Notes: generated by a model not told the origin, from the letters alone. Counted from the stretch's first letter, positions 34,741-43,825 are shown. The stretch: 48,381 nt of DNA from Bacteroidales bacterium UBA5072 (GCA_002415855.1 DIAS01000002.1:6809-55189); one strand, 5' to 3'. Numbers and translations: made by a program.

Positions 34741-35118
34741 ATGAATGAAAATGAATTATCTGCCATCATTGTAGATTGTTGTTATCGCATCCATATCAAA
34801 TTGGGGCCTGGTCTTTTGGAATCTGTTTACGAGGAAACGCTTTGTTATGAACTGTTGGAATCAGGATTATCCTTTACTCGACAAACGGGGATACCCGTTT
34901 ATTATAATGAACTGATTTTGGAACTCGGATTTAGAGCGGATTTAATAGTGGAGAACAAAGTTATCATCGAAATAAAGAGCGTTGAGAGTATTGTTCCGGT
35001 GCACAAAAAGAAGTTACTGACGTATCTTAAATTAACCGGATTAAAGCTTGGTTTGCTAATTAACTTTAATGAAGCCTTGATAAAAGACGGTATTACACGT
35101 ATTGTAAATAATCTTTAA
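34741..35118 (+). CDS. GxxExxY family protein (PD-(D/E)xK nuclease fold)
   Basis: A 125-residue protein of the GxxExxY family. The name motif is in GPGLLESVYEE (Gly, Glu, Tyr spacing conserved). Later GFRADLIVENKVIIEIKSVE has the Asp and ExK arrangement of PD-(D/E)xK nucleases, and TYLKLTGLKLGLLINFN is the family's C-terminal core. All motif residues are intact. The cellular role is unknown; relatives occur in multiple dispersed copies. Inverted octamer arrays bracket the gene: the right array begins 2 bp after the stop, and the left array ends 68 bp before the start. This repeats the arrangement at 31589-32071. Confidence 0.93.
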   Translation: MNENELSAIIVDCCYRIHIKLGPGLLESVYEETLCYELLESGLSFTRQTGIPVYYNELILELGFRADLIVENKVIIEIKSVESIVPVHKKKLLTYLKLTGLKLGLLINFNEALIKDGITRIVNNL

Positions 35119-35119
35119 T

Positions 35120-35143
35120 CTCTGCGCCTTTGCGTCTTTGCGA
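35120..35143 (-). repeat. Right, inverted octamer array of the GxxExxY cassette
   Basis: Three 8 bp units (CTCTGCGC, CTTTGCGT, CTTTGCGA) are the reverse complement type of the array at 34649. A 17 bp perfect inverted match pairs 35127-35143 with 34656-34672. Confidence 0.92.
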
Positions 35144-35165
35144 GAAACCTTTTCCGAAAAGTCTT

Positions 35166-36314
35166 TCACCGCAGGAAATAAGCCAGCGTTATCCCCAGAA
35201 AATTGCCCGTGGCATATCCGATGATGCCAATGGTGATCCCCGAAAGTATGATTTCCTTATTCCGCAAAGCATTGGCAACAGTCGGCACAAAAGGCGCCGA
35301 AAAGATAAATGCCGTGGAGGCAATGATGGTAGTATCAGCATCAATTTTAAACAGTCTTGAAAACAAGACCTGGAAGAACATTGATCCGAAGACCACAATG
35401 GCAATAAAAGCAGCAATATAAAGTGAACTTGTGGTGAAGATGCTGAAATCGGCCAGGGATCCAACCACCATGCAAAAGATTACGATCAGGTACATGCCGC
35501 TCTGGAAGGTTTTGCGTATCCTGTTCACCGCGGGGAGGATTGACATGAGGATGGATAATGCGGTGATCGATAAGATGGTTCCGGCAGTATGAAATTCAGC
35601 GGGGAATAAATTCCCGATAAAGAATGATATCCCGGCAATTGCAACTGAAAGAAGCAGGGCCACAAGCAGGGGCCCGATCACCTTTCTTTTGTGAATTCCC
35701 CTGTAAGCATCCCAGCCGTCAAAATCATCCGCCTCATTTCCGATACCCACGGTCGTGTTCAATGGCTTAAAAGCAGGCAGGATCCTGGTAAGGGTCTTTT
35801 GTGCCCTGGTGATCAGGAAGAAGAAATACAAAATGCAGATGAGGATATCATAAGCATTTACCAGGACAAAAGTTTCAGGATCAACATTCAACGCTTTCAT
35901 GATGGCAGCCATATTGGCCGTGGCACCGATATAAACTCCCACCATCAGGCCGGCGACCTTCCAGCACTCTGCAATCTTATCCCTGAAGAAGTAATATCCG
36001 ATAACAATGATCAACAGCACTGAGATGATGCCCAAAAAGACAGCCAGGCTGGTTTTCAGGGCGAGACGCGACCATTGTTTGATGTTGATTGAAAACAACA
36101 AAAGCGGCAGGGCCAATGCAATGGTCATAGATGTCAAATTGTCCTGCAATGGCTTCATCTCCGGTTTAATGAGCCCGATGTTGCCCAGGATAATGCCAAA
36201 AACATAGGCCAATCCTACTGTTCCGAATTTATTGAGCCAGGCCGATTTTTTGCATCCGTACAGCAGCAGCATAGGTCCAAAGACATAAATGAGGCCAACC
36301 AAAAGTATATTCAT
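35166..36314 (-). CDS. DUF819 family multi-pass membrane protein
   Basis: A 382-residue protein with about ten hydrophobic helices. It starts MNILLVGLIYVFGPMLLLYGCKK and includes the family segments GIILGNIGLI, VGVYIGATANMAAIMKALNV and TIIASTAFIFSAPFVPTVANALRNK, ending GYATGNFLGITLAYFLR. DUF819 (YjcL-like) proteins resemble sodium/solute symporters but the substrate is unknown. I prefer ATG 36314 to the in-frame ATG at 36362, which adds a hydrophobic but atypical leader. The neighbours give no substrate clue. Confidence 0.88.
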   Translation of the reverse strand: MNILLVGLIYVFGPMLLLYGCKKSAWLNKFGTVGLAYVFGIILGNIGLIKPEMKPLQDNLTSMTIALALPLLLFSINIKQWSRLALKTSLAVFLGIISVLLIIVIGYYFFRDKIAECWKVAGLMVGVYIGATANMAAIMKALNVDPETFVLVNAYDILICILYFFFLITRAQKTLTRILPAFKPLNTTVGIGNEADDFDGWDAYRGIHKRKVIGPLLVALLLSVAIAGISFFIGNLFPAEFHTAGTILSITALSILMSILPAVNRIRKTFQSGMYLIVIFCMVVGSLADFSIFTTSSLYIAAFIAIVVFGSMFFQVLFSRLFKIDADTTIIASTAFIFSAPFVPTVANALRNKEIILSGITIGIIGYATGNFLGITLAYFLR

Positions 36315-36395
36315 GCGTGCAAATCCCGGCCATGAAAGTAGGTAAAATAAATTGATTATCACGAATCATCTACCTGTTAGTAACTCTTCATCAAG

Positions 36396-36429
36396 TTTGG
36401 AACAAACATTTCTTTTTCTCGTAAATTTA
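36396..36429 (+). promoter_or_regulatory. Possible promoter of the sugar-binding lipoprotein gene
   Basis: TTTG (36396-36399) and TAAATTTA (36422-36429, one mismatch to TAnnTTTG) are spaced 22 bp apart, 30 bp before the ATG at 36459. Confidence 0.4.
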
Positions 36430-36458
36430 GGTAACTGAATTTCAAAACGACTACTACC

Positions 36459-37460
36459 ATGAATAAAAAGCCAATGATCTTGATGCTGTTCATGATTGTC
36501 CTGGTAACAGCATGTACCAAAGAACCCCTGAAAATCGGATTCAGCGTGGGCGACTTCTCTTCTGATCGCTGGAGCCAGGAGCCACAGATCTTTCAGGACG
36601 AAGCAACGGCATTAGGTGCTGAAGTTCTCTTTGAATATGCTTATGGTGACGCCAACCAGCAGGTTGAACAGGTGAAGAAACTGATTGCCTCGGGCATTCA
36701 GGTTTTGATCATTTTTCCGACCAATGCGGACAACTGGGCGCCTATTGTTGAGGAAGCACACAAGGCAGGTATAACCGTAATAGCCTACGAGCGCATGCTC
36801 AAAAACGCGGATATTGATTACTATTTCTCCTTCTTCAACAAAGATGTCGGTAAGCAACAAGCTGAGTATGCGGTAAACCTTCGTCCAAAAGGAAATTACA
36901 TTTTGCTGGGCGGCCCCACCTCCGATTACAACTCCCTGTTGTTCATGCAGGGACAGAAAGATGTGCTGAAACCTTATGTGGAAAAGGGAGATATAAATAT
37001 TGTTTTGGAAAAACATCTGGCTACCTGGAACTCTATTGATGCCTATAATGAGATTCAGTCATTCATGGAGAACAATAAGATTAAGGTTGATGACATCCTG
37101 GCTGCCAACGATGAACTGGCAGGCGGTTCAATTATGGCGCTTGAAATGCTGCAGGATAGCATTGACATGGTAATTACGGGCCAGGATGCATCAGTGGGAG
37201 GCTGCCAGAATATCCTCAACGGCAAGCAAAGCATGACTGTTTACAAATCCATTCGTAACCTGGCCAGGGAAGCTGCGCAGACTTCGGTGAAGCTTGCCAG
37301 GGGTGAAAACATTGACAATGCCACAAACATGGTCAGCAATGGCACCAAGGATATTCCCGCCATGCTGCTGAAGACCGTGGTGGTGGACAAGAACAACCTC
37401 AGGGAAACAGTAATTGCGGATGGTTTTCTTAAAGAAGATCAGCTGAATTTCAATCCATGA
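36459..37460 (+). CDS. Sugar-binding lipoprotein, periplasmic-binding-protein type (XylF-like)
   Basis: A 333-residue lipoprotein with Cys19 in the lipobox LVTAC. The mature domain follows the type I periplasmic sugar-binding fold: KIGFSVGDFSSDRWSQEPQIF, ASGIQVLIIFPTNADNWAPIVEEA, GITVIAYERML, VDDILAANDELAGGSIMAL and VITGQDASVGGCQNI. The closest named type is the D-xylose-binding protein XylF. No ABC permease or ATPase gene is nearby, so it could serve as an orphan binding protein or sensor input rather than a transport component. It is followed by a repeat element and tRNA-Cys. Confidence 0.88.
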   Translation: MNKKPMILMLFMIVLVTACTKEPLKIGFSVGDFSSDRWSQEPQIFQDEATALGAEVLFEYAYGDANQQVEQVKKLIASGIQVLIIFPTNADNWAPIVEEAHKAGITVIAYERMLKNADIDYYFSFFNKDVGKQQAEYAVNLRPKGNYILLGGPTSDYNSLLFMQGQKDVLKPYVEKGDINIVLEKHLATWNSIDAYNEIQSFMENNKIKVDDILAANDELAGGSIMALEMLQDSIDMVITGQDASVGGCQNILNGKQSMTVYKSIRNLAREAAQTSVKLARGENIDNATNMVSNGTKDIPAMLLKTVVVDKNNLRETVIADGFLKEDQLNFNP

Positions 37461-37469
37461 TAAGAAGAA

Positions 37470-37563
37470 ATTCTGATGCTGATGGAAGGTGCTGATGAAA
37501 GATGCTGATATTGATCGAAGATGCTGGTATTTGGTTAAAAGAATCTTCCAGAAGCATCAGAAT
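37470..37563. repeat. Repeat element with inverted 19-bp ends and internal GATGCTG copies
   Basis: ATTCTGATGCT/GATGGAAG at 37470-37488 and its reverse complement at 37545-37563 match at 17 of 19 positions. The interior contains repeated (G/A)(G/A)TGCTGAT(G/A) motifs at about 37489, 37501 and 37520. It fills the space between the sugar-binding gene and the tRNA-Cys promoter and carries no gene. Confidence 0.8.
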
Positions 37564-37575
37564 TATTTTTTTTCT

Positions 37576-37583
37576 TACCTTTG
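37576..37583 (+). promoter_or_regulatory. -7 element of tRNA-Cys
   Basis: TACCTTTG is a perfect TAnnTTTG box, 14 bp before the tRNA 5' end. The upstream TTTG element is not clear, because the inverted repeat element occupies that position. Confidence 0.6.
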
Positions 37584-37597
37584 CGATTCCTGACAAT

Positions 37598-37668
37598 GGT
37601 CTCTTGGCCGAGTGGTTAGGCAGCGGTCTGCAAAACCGCGTACGGCGGTTCAACTCCGCCAGAGACCT
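37598..37668 (+). tRNA. tRNA-Cys (anticodon GCA)
   Basis: A 71 nt cloverleaf: acceptor GGTCTCT/AGAGACC, D-arm GCC/GGC, anticodon stem GCGGT/ACCGC with loop CTGCAAA (anticodon GCA), T-arm GGCGG/CCGCC with loop TTCAACT and discriminator T, the usual base for tRNA-Cys. CCA is not encoded. Confidence 0.96.
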
Positions 37669-37678
37669 CAACCCATGT

Positions 37679-37709
37679 AAGACCTCTTGAAAATCAAGGG
37701 GTCTTTTTT
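37679..37709 (+). terminator. Intrinsic terminator after tRNA-Cys
   Basis: A 12 bp stem AAGACCTCTTGA / TCAAGGGGTCTT (one G-U type pair) with a 3 nt loop is followed by a run of T at 37704-37709. Confidence 0.8.
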
Positions 37710-37855
37710 ATGTTGGGCAACTCTGGGCCAATTTTTATGATTGAATAGAAATTAAGATCACGATTCTCTGTGTTCAGGGATGGAATATGTATTGTGATAA
37801 GATCGAGATAAATTGTAAACTTCAAGTATTTCTTAATTATTAGTATATTTAATAT

Positions 37856-38128
37856 TTAATGCCACTTGGTATTCTTTTCTAATGCCTCAATTCTGATTTT
37901 CAGATCTTCAATGATTCTTTGCTATTCCTTAATTGCGTAAAGCAATACAGGTGTAATTTTATTGTAATCCATTCTGGTCACATATTCAAAATTATCAGGG
38001 CCTTTGGCAACGATTTCAGGAAACTGCTTCATAACATCTTCATCAATAAAGCCTAAGTCATAGCTTCCTCCATACCACTCATCCCAATCAAAATTCTGGC
38101 GCCGAATTCCTACAATTTTATATGCCAT
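37856..38128 (-). pseudogene. Fragment of a peptidase S74 (tail-fibre intramolecular chaperone) domain with an internal amber codon
   Basis: Reading down from ATG 38128: MAYKIVGIRRQNFDWDEW, then DLGFIDEDVMKQFPEIVAKGP, RMDYNKITPVLLYAIKE, a TAG stop at 37922-37924, then in frame QRIIEDLKIRIEALEKNTKWH and TAA at 37856. Relatives read IKEQQ followed by a coiled coil here, so one CAG to TAG change is the simplest explanation. Only the C-terminal half of an S74 domain is present; the upstream frame is closed by TGA just before the ATG. It sits 8 bp after the LytTR regulator's stop. A truncated remnant is more likely than a functional peptide. Confidence 0.7.
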
Positions 38129-38136
38129 TCATTCAG

Positions 38137-38895
38137 TCAAGTGCTTGTTTTTCTTGTTACTTCATGGATAATGCTCGAAGATAGTTGCAGTTCAACCACT
38201 GAATTTATATCATTGAAGTATAGTAAACGCTTTATCCTGTTTATCCTTACAAGCCGTCTTTGATTAATAATCCATGAACGACCAACCCTTAAAAAGTTAT
38301 CTTTAGATAAACTATCAAACAGAATACCCAACTGACACGTAATCAACTCAACCCTCTTACAAGTAAGAAAAATGGATGTGTAATTGCCTTCCGCCCTGCA
38401 ATACAATATTTCTTCCGGATCAATAAATAGTGTACCTGATCGCACATTAAAGGATAACTTCTTATAATTGGCAAGTGTTTCAGTTAATAGATTGATTTTA
38501 TTTTGCATAGTCTGGGGCAATAATAACTGTTGACTATACCTGTACATTGCTTTATCAAGTTCTTGTAAATCAACAGGTTTTAACAGGTAGTCAAATGCTG
38601 CATTCTTAATTGCTTCAATGGCATATTGTGTGTAAGCAGTGACAAATATTATAACTGGATGATAGGGGTAGGTTGATAATTCACGGAGCATATCAAATCC
38701 ATTTTTCTGAGGCATTTCTACGTCCAGAAATACAAGTTCGGGATGATATTTCTTTATTACCGTGATACCTTCGATTGCAGAGGCAGCCTCTGCAACAATT
38801 GAAGTAATCTGGAGTGTCGCTAATAGTTTTTTCAGATTATCACGTGCACAGGCTTCATCATCGATCAATACAATTGATGGAAGTTTCTTGGTCAT
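38137..38895 (-). CDS. LytTR-family response regulator
   Basis: A 252-residue regulator. The receiver begins IVLIDDEACARDNL, with phospho-acceptor Asp58 in LVFLDVEMPQKNG, Thr in FVTAYT and Lys in DYLLKPVDL (about residue 105). The LytTR DNA-binding domain spans about 145-252 (LYCRAEGNYTSIFL, RVGRSWIINQRRLVRINRI). It is downstream of, and co-oriented with, the LytS-type kinase, separated by 142 bp, so the two form a two-component pair. Likely targets are nearby genes such as the divergent FISUMP protein, but no direct-repeat operator was identified. Confidence 0.93.
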   Translation of the reverse strand: MTKKLPSIVLIDDEACARDNLKKLLATLQITSIVAEAASAIEGITVIKKYHPELVFLDVEMPQKNGFDMLRELSTYPYHPVIIFVTAYTQYAIEAIKNAAFDYLLKPVDLQELDKAMYRYSQQLLLPQTMQNKINLLTETLANYKKLSFNVRSGTLFIDPEEILYCRAEGNYTSIFLTCKRVELITCQLGILFDSLSKDNFLRVGRSWIINQRRLVRINRIKRLLYFNDINSVVELQLSSSIIHEVTRKTST

Positions 38896-39037
38896 AGGTG
38901 AAATGAAATTGCAATACTACGATTGAAGATATAGATTTTTTGGGCATGAATAATCATTATATTCTTAATTTATATGATCCGGCACTTATAAATGATCATT
39001 TCTTTGGAGAGTTCAGCCTACAGGAGATTTAAGAATC

Positions 39038-41203
39038 TTATAGCTCGATTCTCAATACAATTTTAGTGCCTGCTGCATTTCCCTCATCGTTCTTCAGATC
39101 AAAGATTTCCTGGGTGTATTTTTTTCTGGTCAGGTTACCTGTCAGGTTTAGAATCTGGCTGGCAATTTTCATTCCCTGTCCGGTATTTTTATATGGGCTC
39201 ATCTTTTGTGCCTCTTCCCTTCCGATTCCATTGTCTGTTACCTCAATGTATAAATCCTTTTCGGATTGAGCGATTGCTATTGATAACTGTTTGTTGCCTT
39301 CCTTATGCATTAATCCATGTTTAATAGCGTTCTCAACATGTGTATGAATAATTCTTTTAGGAACCACCAAAGAACTATTAACGTTTTCAGGTATCCGCAC
39401 ATGGTACTCAAAATCACTGCCAATTCTAAATTGTTGCATGGCAAGATAGTCTTGAACAAAGGTTAACTCCTGTTTAAGTGGGATCATTATTTTCTCGCCT
39501 TCAATTACCGTTGCACGCATAATTTTCGAAAATTGCAAAAGATAGTTATTTGCTTCCTCGCGCCTATTCGTTGCTATTAAGCTTGAAATCATATTCATTG
39601 CATTGAAGGTGAAATGTGGATCGAGCTGGGCTAACGTAGATTTCAGCTGAAGGCTGAGAATCTCATTTTCAATTTTTCTTCTTTGCTCCAGCCGTTGCTT
39701 AAGAAGATACTGAAGCAGGAACACCAGGCAAAGCATCAAAACAAAATATGCTGGGTAGTACCATAGGTTGAGAAACCAAAAAAAGTCATAGGATATAGAG
39801 GCCTCCACCAGCTTGTTACCTGATTGAATATAAAAATTCACGCCCCCATTATTAGTTTCATAAATCTTATAATGAGTAAAAGTCTCCTTTTCTGTGGATG
39901 CAGGATAGTCGATCCTTATTACCTGTTGTAAAAACTCATCAAGTAATAGAAATCCTGGATTTGTGCCATGACTCTGAAAGACATAAAAGGATTTTCCTTT
40001 AATTGTGACTTTTTTAAAATACTTGTTCTCTGTTACGGGGGTGGAATTGGGTTCAAGGCGAATTCTTTTTACCAGCGTAAATGTATAGTCATATAAAAGC
40101 ATTTCACCAGATTTATCATCAATCAAACATAACAGGTCATTACCATTCTTTAGTTTTAAGAGCCCTCTTAAATACAATCCTGGATAAAAAGTAATATCCT
40201 GTCTTTCAGAGATTTTAAAATCATTAGTAAAATGAAACATAGAGGATGAAAGGTTATTGGGGCCAAAAGCAATTAAATACCCTGCAAGAAAAAGGGTATC
40301 TTTGTATTGAATTGTAAAAGGGAAGAATGTGGCAGGTTTTACGCTAAATGGCCATGGCTGGGTAACAAAATGCATATTGTGATCAAGGATCATCAACCAG
40401 GGAGTATAATCATGATAGGGAATGGAGTTAGTATCGTTTAAATTCTCAGAGGTTCCATTCAATACAAAAATCTCGGAGTATCCGTCTCCATTATAATCCG
40501 TTATTTCAAATACATTGCTTTTTACACCAGCAAGCGGGCTAAGAATGATAATATCTTTTTTGGGTTCGTAAACAATTATTCGCCTGGGTTGAAGAGAATA
40601 TAAGGCATTATAAGAAAAGACAACCTCTAAATAGCTATCCTGATTGATATCCTTAAAAAAAAACTCAGAAACAGGAGTATAATCCAGTTTTCCGTTGACT
40701 TCAAAAATTGAAAAAAGAAATTTTGTCTTTACACTGATGTTTGTACTGAGATACAACTCACTAATGGAGAGGAAAACCGAATCCCCACGCCGGCTGATTG
40801 TATAGGCTTCATCGATTGCGTCATGATTAACGTCACAAAATGCAACAGCATCTTCAGGTTTGATAATTCCCTTCAGGCTGGCCTCCCCGAATACTTTGTC
40901 ATCAATGGTTCTGATACCGATACGCGGCATTATTTCATCATAATTTATAATTATTTTTTCGTAAGTACCATCATGATTAACGTCCTGGAGGAATACCTTC
41001 TTATCGTTACCAGAAATTCTCTCGCTTCTATATACAATTTTATATTTTGAATAATCCGCAGGAAAAATAATGGCCATTAATAGACCAAGCATTGCGGCTA
41101 TTAGGAAGGGATTACTGATAATTTTAGTGTATGATTTCAAGGAGATACCACTGAATTTGTAACAGGTAAGAAAAGTTAATAAAAAAAATGATTTAAAATA
41201 CAA
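39038..41203 (-). CDS. LytS-type (His_kinase family) sensor kinase with beta-propeller-like sensor domain
   Basis: A 721-residue membrane kinase. An N-terminal transmembrane segment (AAMLGLLMAIIF, about 31-45) precedes a large extracytoplasmic part (about 50-470) with repeated calcium-loop-like motifs such as DVNHDGTYEK, DVNHDAIDEAY, DINQDSYLEVVF and DYNGDGYSEIFV, as in FG-GAP/VCBS propellers. A second helix (YYPAYFVLMLCLVFLLQYLL) leads to the kinase core: LDPHFTFNAMN with phospho-acceptor His530, VENAIKHG and DNGIGREEA. The usual LxPHFLFN has Thr for Leu. It pairs with the downstream LytTR regulator. Confidence 0.92.
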   Translation of the reverse strand: MYFKSFFLLTFLTCYKFSGISLKSYTKIISNPFLIAAMLGLLMAIIFPADYSKYKIVYRSERISGNDKKVFLQDVNHDGTYEKIIINYDEIMPRIGIRTIDDKVFGEASLKGIIKPEDAVAFCDVNHDAIDEAYTISRRGDSVFLSISELYLSTNISVKTKFLFSIFEVNGKLDYTPVSEFFFKDINQDSYLEVVFSYNALYSLQPRRIIVYEPKKDIIILSPLAGVKSNVFEITDYNGDGYSEIFVLNGTSENLNDTNSIPYHDYTPWLMILDHNMHFVTQPWPFSVKPATFFPFTIQYKDTLFLAGYLIAFGPNNLSSSMFHFTNDFKISERQDITFYPGLYLRGLLKLKNGNDLLCLIDDKSGEMLLYDYTFTLVKRIRLEPNSTPVTENKYFKKVTIKGKSFYVFQSHGTNPGFLLLDEFLQQVIRIDYPASTEKETFTHYKIYETNNGGVNFYIQSGNKLVEASISYDFFWFLNLWYYPAYFVLMLCLVFLLQYLLKQRLEQRRKIENEILSLQLKSTLAQLDPHFTFNAMNMISSLIATNRREEANNYLLQFSKIMRATVIEGEKIMIPLKQELTFVQDYLAMQQFRIGSDFEYHVRIPENVNSSLVVPKRIIHTHVENAIKHGLMHKEGNKQLSIAIAQSEKDLYIEVTDNGIGREEAQKMSPYKNTGQGMKIASQILNLTGNLTRKKYTQEIFDLKNDEGNAAGTKIVLRIEL

Positions 41204-41647
41204 TAGCTATGAAGGTTATAAGAAAAAGCAAAACACAATTCTCGATTTAACAATAATGGAAAAACATATTACACATTACTTCATACAATAAATCATGGTT
41301 CCCATATATTTAACGAGCATATAACTGCCCTGACATTGTGGTTTTTTTATATTTCACAATAAATGTTCCTACCTAAACTTCAACCAATTAATTGTGATTA
41401 TCTCTCTATATATATTAGTGAATAAATCCATTAATTTTTGGATTAAAACCAGTCGTTTTCTGCACAAAGAATATGAATATGAATTAATTAGAAATAAAAT
41501 AATTCATTCTCATAAATCTTGCACTCATATATTCAATCCTGGTAATGCACTTCTGTCAAGACCTATTAGAACAGCAATGCAAGCACAAGATTGAGGGAAT
41601 ATAGTTCCTGTTTCGATTTCCTTTCTTACGCTTTAAAATCTAAAAGT
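41204..41647. other. AT-rich divergent intergenic region
   Basis: About 440 bp between the sensor kinase and the FISUMP protein. It is strongly AT-rich and holds no convincing gene. It must contain both divergent promoters; I see no clean TAnnTTTG box or operator repeat. Confidence 0.6.
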
Positions 41648-43825
41648 ATGAAGAACCTTTACTTAATTCTCATGTTTTTATTATGCCTTGTGAGCATAAA
41701 TTCTTATTCCCAGAACCCCAATCAGTATAATTCATTTATGGACTTCAGAGATGGAAAAACTTATAGATCTATTGTCATCAATAATCAGATGTGGATGGCG
41801 GATAACCTTGCTTATCTGCCTTATGTAAGTCCGGCATCAAATAAGTCCTATACCCAACCCTATTATTATGTCTATGGATATCAGGGTGAGGATGTATCTG
41901 CAGCTAAAGCTACAGACAATTATGCTGTTTATGGAGTTTTATATAATATACCAGCTGCCTTAAATGCATGTCCTAGTGGTTGGCATTTACCGAGTGACCC
42001 TGAATGGACTATCCTTGAAAATTATTTAGGTGGAACCATTATTGAGATTGGAGGCAAATTGAAAGAAACAGGTACCGTTCATTGGTGGACTCCTAATACT
42101 GGGGCTACAAATGAAAGTGCTTTCACAGCTTTACCAGGCGGTACAAATTATGAGGACAGAGACTTCGAATACATGGGTAGATTTGGAAGTTTCTGGACAT
42201 CCACAGAAAGTTCGTCAAGCAATTCATGGAGTCGTACAGTAACCTATGATAATGATAACGTCAGAGGCAACAGCAATAATATTCATGGTTTTTCAGTTCG
42301 CTGCGTTTACGATTTTCCTGTTGAAAAAAATCCACCTGTAATCACTCCACCTGACCAAATTGTCATACCAAATGAACCGGGTAACTGTCATGCTGTTTTT
42401 AATTTGAATACACCAGTTGTAGAGGATGAATCTGAAATAATATCGCTTACAAATAATGCCCCTGATATTTTCCCAATTGGGATAACAGTTGTTAAATGGA
42501 AAGCTATTGATGTGTTTGGAAATGAAACAACTGCAGATCAAATCGTTGTGGTTAATGATACGGAATCCCCGACAATACTGTTACCCGAGGATATTGTACA
42601 ATTAAATGATCCGGGCGAATGTCAGGCAATTGTTGATTTAGGCAATCCAATAGTCTCAGATAATTGTGGTATTGCAGGTTTAACAAATGATGCCCCGGAT
42701 GAATTTGATGTGGGTACGACAATAGTTACTTGGAGAGCTGCAGATAATAGCGGAAACATAACCTTATCCTATCAGAAAGTTACTGTTACGAATAATGTAC
42801 CAGCCGTAGGTTTAATTTCTGCTGTAATTGATCCGGTTCAAATCAATACAGTTATTAATACTTCAGCAGATTATACGGATAACAACGTTGCTGAAGCAAT
42901 CTGGAGTTGGGGAGATGGTATCAGTTCCCCAGGCCTTATCAATGATGAAATACAAGGTGAGCACTCCTATCTTGTGCCAGGAGTATACACACTTAAGCTT
43001 CTGGTGGCTGATGTTTGTGGAGAAACAGCAGAGCAGTCATATCAATACATCGTCTCCTATAATCCCGAAGGTGGTTTTGTTACAGGTGGAGGATGGATTG
43101 AGTCACCTCCAGGTGCCTCAACCTGTTACCCCGATGCTACTGGCAAGGCAAATTTTGGATTCGTTGCCAAATATAAGAAAGGAATATCTATTCCCGACGG
43201 GAATACCGAATTTCAATTTAGAGCTGGCAATCTTGATTTCAAGAGTACTGTCTATGACTGGCTTGTAATTGCATCAGCAAAAGCAATGTTCAAGGGTGAG
43301 GGTACTATAAACCAAGAGGGACTATATGGATTTATGTTAAGCGCCATTGATGAGGATCTTAAAGCATCAGGCGATAATGACAGGTTTAGAATTAAGATCT
43401 GGGATAAATTTAATAATGATCAGGTAGTGTATGATAATGAGATCGGCACGGATGAAACTGGTGAACCCAATACTCAGCTTGCTGGCGGATCCATAGTCAT
43501 CCATAATCTAAAGCTAAAGAGCTCCCTTGATCTTGCTGAATACAATGAAACAGCAATCCAGGAAATCTTTTTTGATGTCTTTCCTAATCCGTTTAATAAC
43601 AAAACCTTTATAAACCTGAACTTACCGACAGATGAAAAGATTATTTTAGAATTGTATGATCTGAAAGGAAGTAAAGTAAAGGATTTATACAATGGCATTA
43701 TCCAGAAAGGAATAAATTATAAGATTGAGTTTACTCCTGACATGGGAATGAACAATGGTGTTTATCTGCTTATTTTAAATACATCAGAAAAGGCATTTAT
43801 TAAAAGGATTGTATTTAAAAAGTAG
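41648..43825 (+). CDS. Secreted FISUMP-HYR-PKD protein with T9SS type A tail
   Basis: A 725-residue exported protein from ATG 41648 (MKNLYLILMFLLCLVSINSYSQ). A FISUMP domain (about 30-220) is shown by DGKTYRSIVINNQMWMADNLAYLP, CPSGWHLPSDPEW and FWTSTESSSSNSWSRTV. Two HYR-type repeats follow (about 235-390: NEPGNCHAVFNLNTPVV, NDPGECQAIVDLGNPIV), then a PKD-like domain (EAIWSWGDGIS) and a domain with GGGWIESPPGASTCYPDATGK. The end, VFPNPFNNKTFINLNLP to KRIVFKK, is a type A sorting signal. The protein is probably a surface adhesin or scaffold, divergent from the sensor kinase. Confidence 0.92.
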   Translation: MKNLYLILMFLLCLVSINSYSQNPNQYNSFMDFRDGKTYRSIVINNQMWMADNLAYLPYVSPASNKSYTQPYYYVYGYQGEDVSAAKATDNYAVYGVLYNIPAALNACPSGWHLPSDPEWTILENYLGGTIIEIGGKLKETGTVHWWTPNTGATNESAFTALPGGTNYEDRDFEYMGRFGSFWTSTESSSSNSWSRTVTYDNDNVRGNSNNIHGFSVRCVYDFPVEKNPPVITPPDQIVIPNEPGNCHAVFNLNTPVVEDESEIISLTNNAPDIFPIGITVVKWKAIDVFGNETTADQIVVVNDTESPTILLPEDIVQLNDPGECQAIVDLGNPIVSDNCGIAGLTNDAPDEFDVGTTIVTWRAADNSGNITLSYQKVTVTNNVPAVGLISAVIDPVQINTVINTSADYTDNNVAEAIWSWGDGISSPGLINDEIQGEHSYLVPGVYTLKLLVADVCGETAEQSYQYIVSYNPEGGFVTGGGWIESPPGASTCYPDATGKANFGFVAKYKKGISIPDGNTEFQFRAGNLDFKSTVYDWLVIASAKAMFKGEGTINQEGLYGFMLSAIDEDLKASGDNDRFRIKIWDKFNNDQVVYDNEIGTDETGEPNTQLAGGSIVIHNLKLKSSLDLAEYNETAIQEIFFDVFPNPFNNKTFINLNLPTDEKIILELYDLKGSKVKDLYNGIIQKGINYKIEFTPDMGMNNGVYLLILNTSEKAFIKRIVFKK

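Noticed and set aside
41394..41594. 66-codon frame upstream of the FISUMP gene
   Set aside because: It has no recognisable composition or motif, lies in AT-rich DNA and overlaps the likely promoter.
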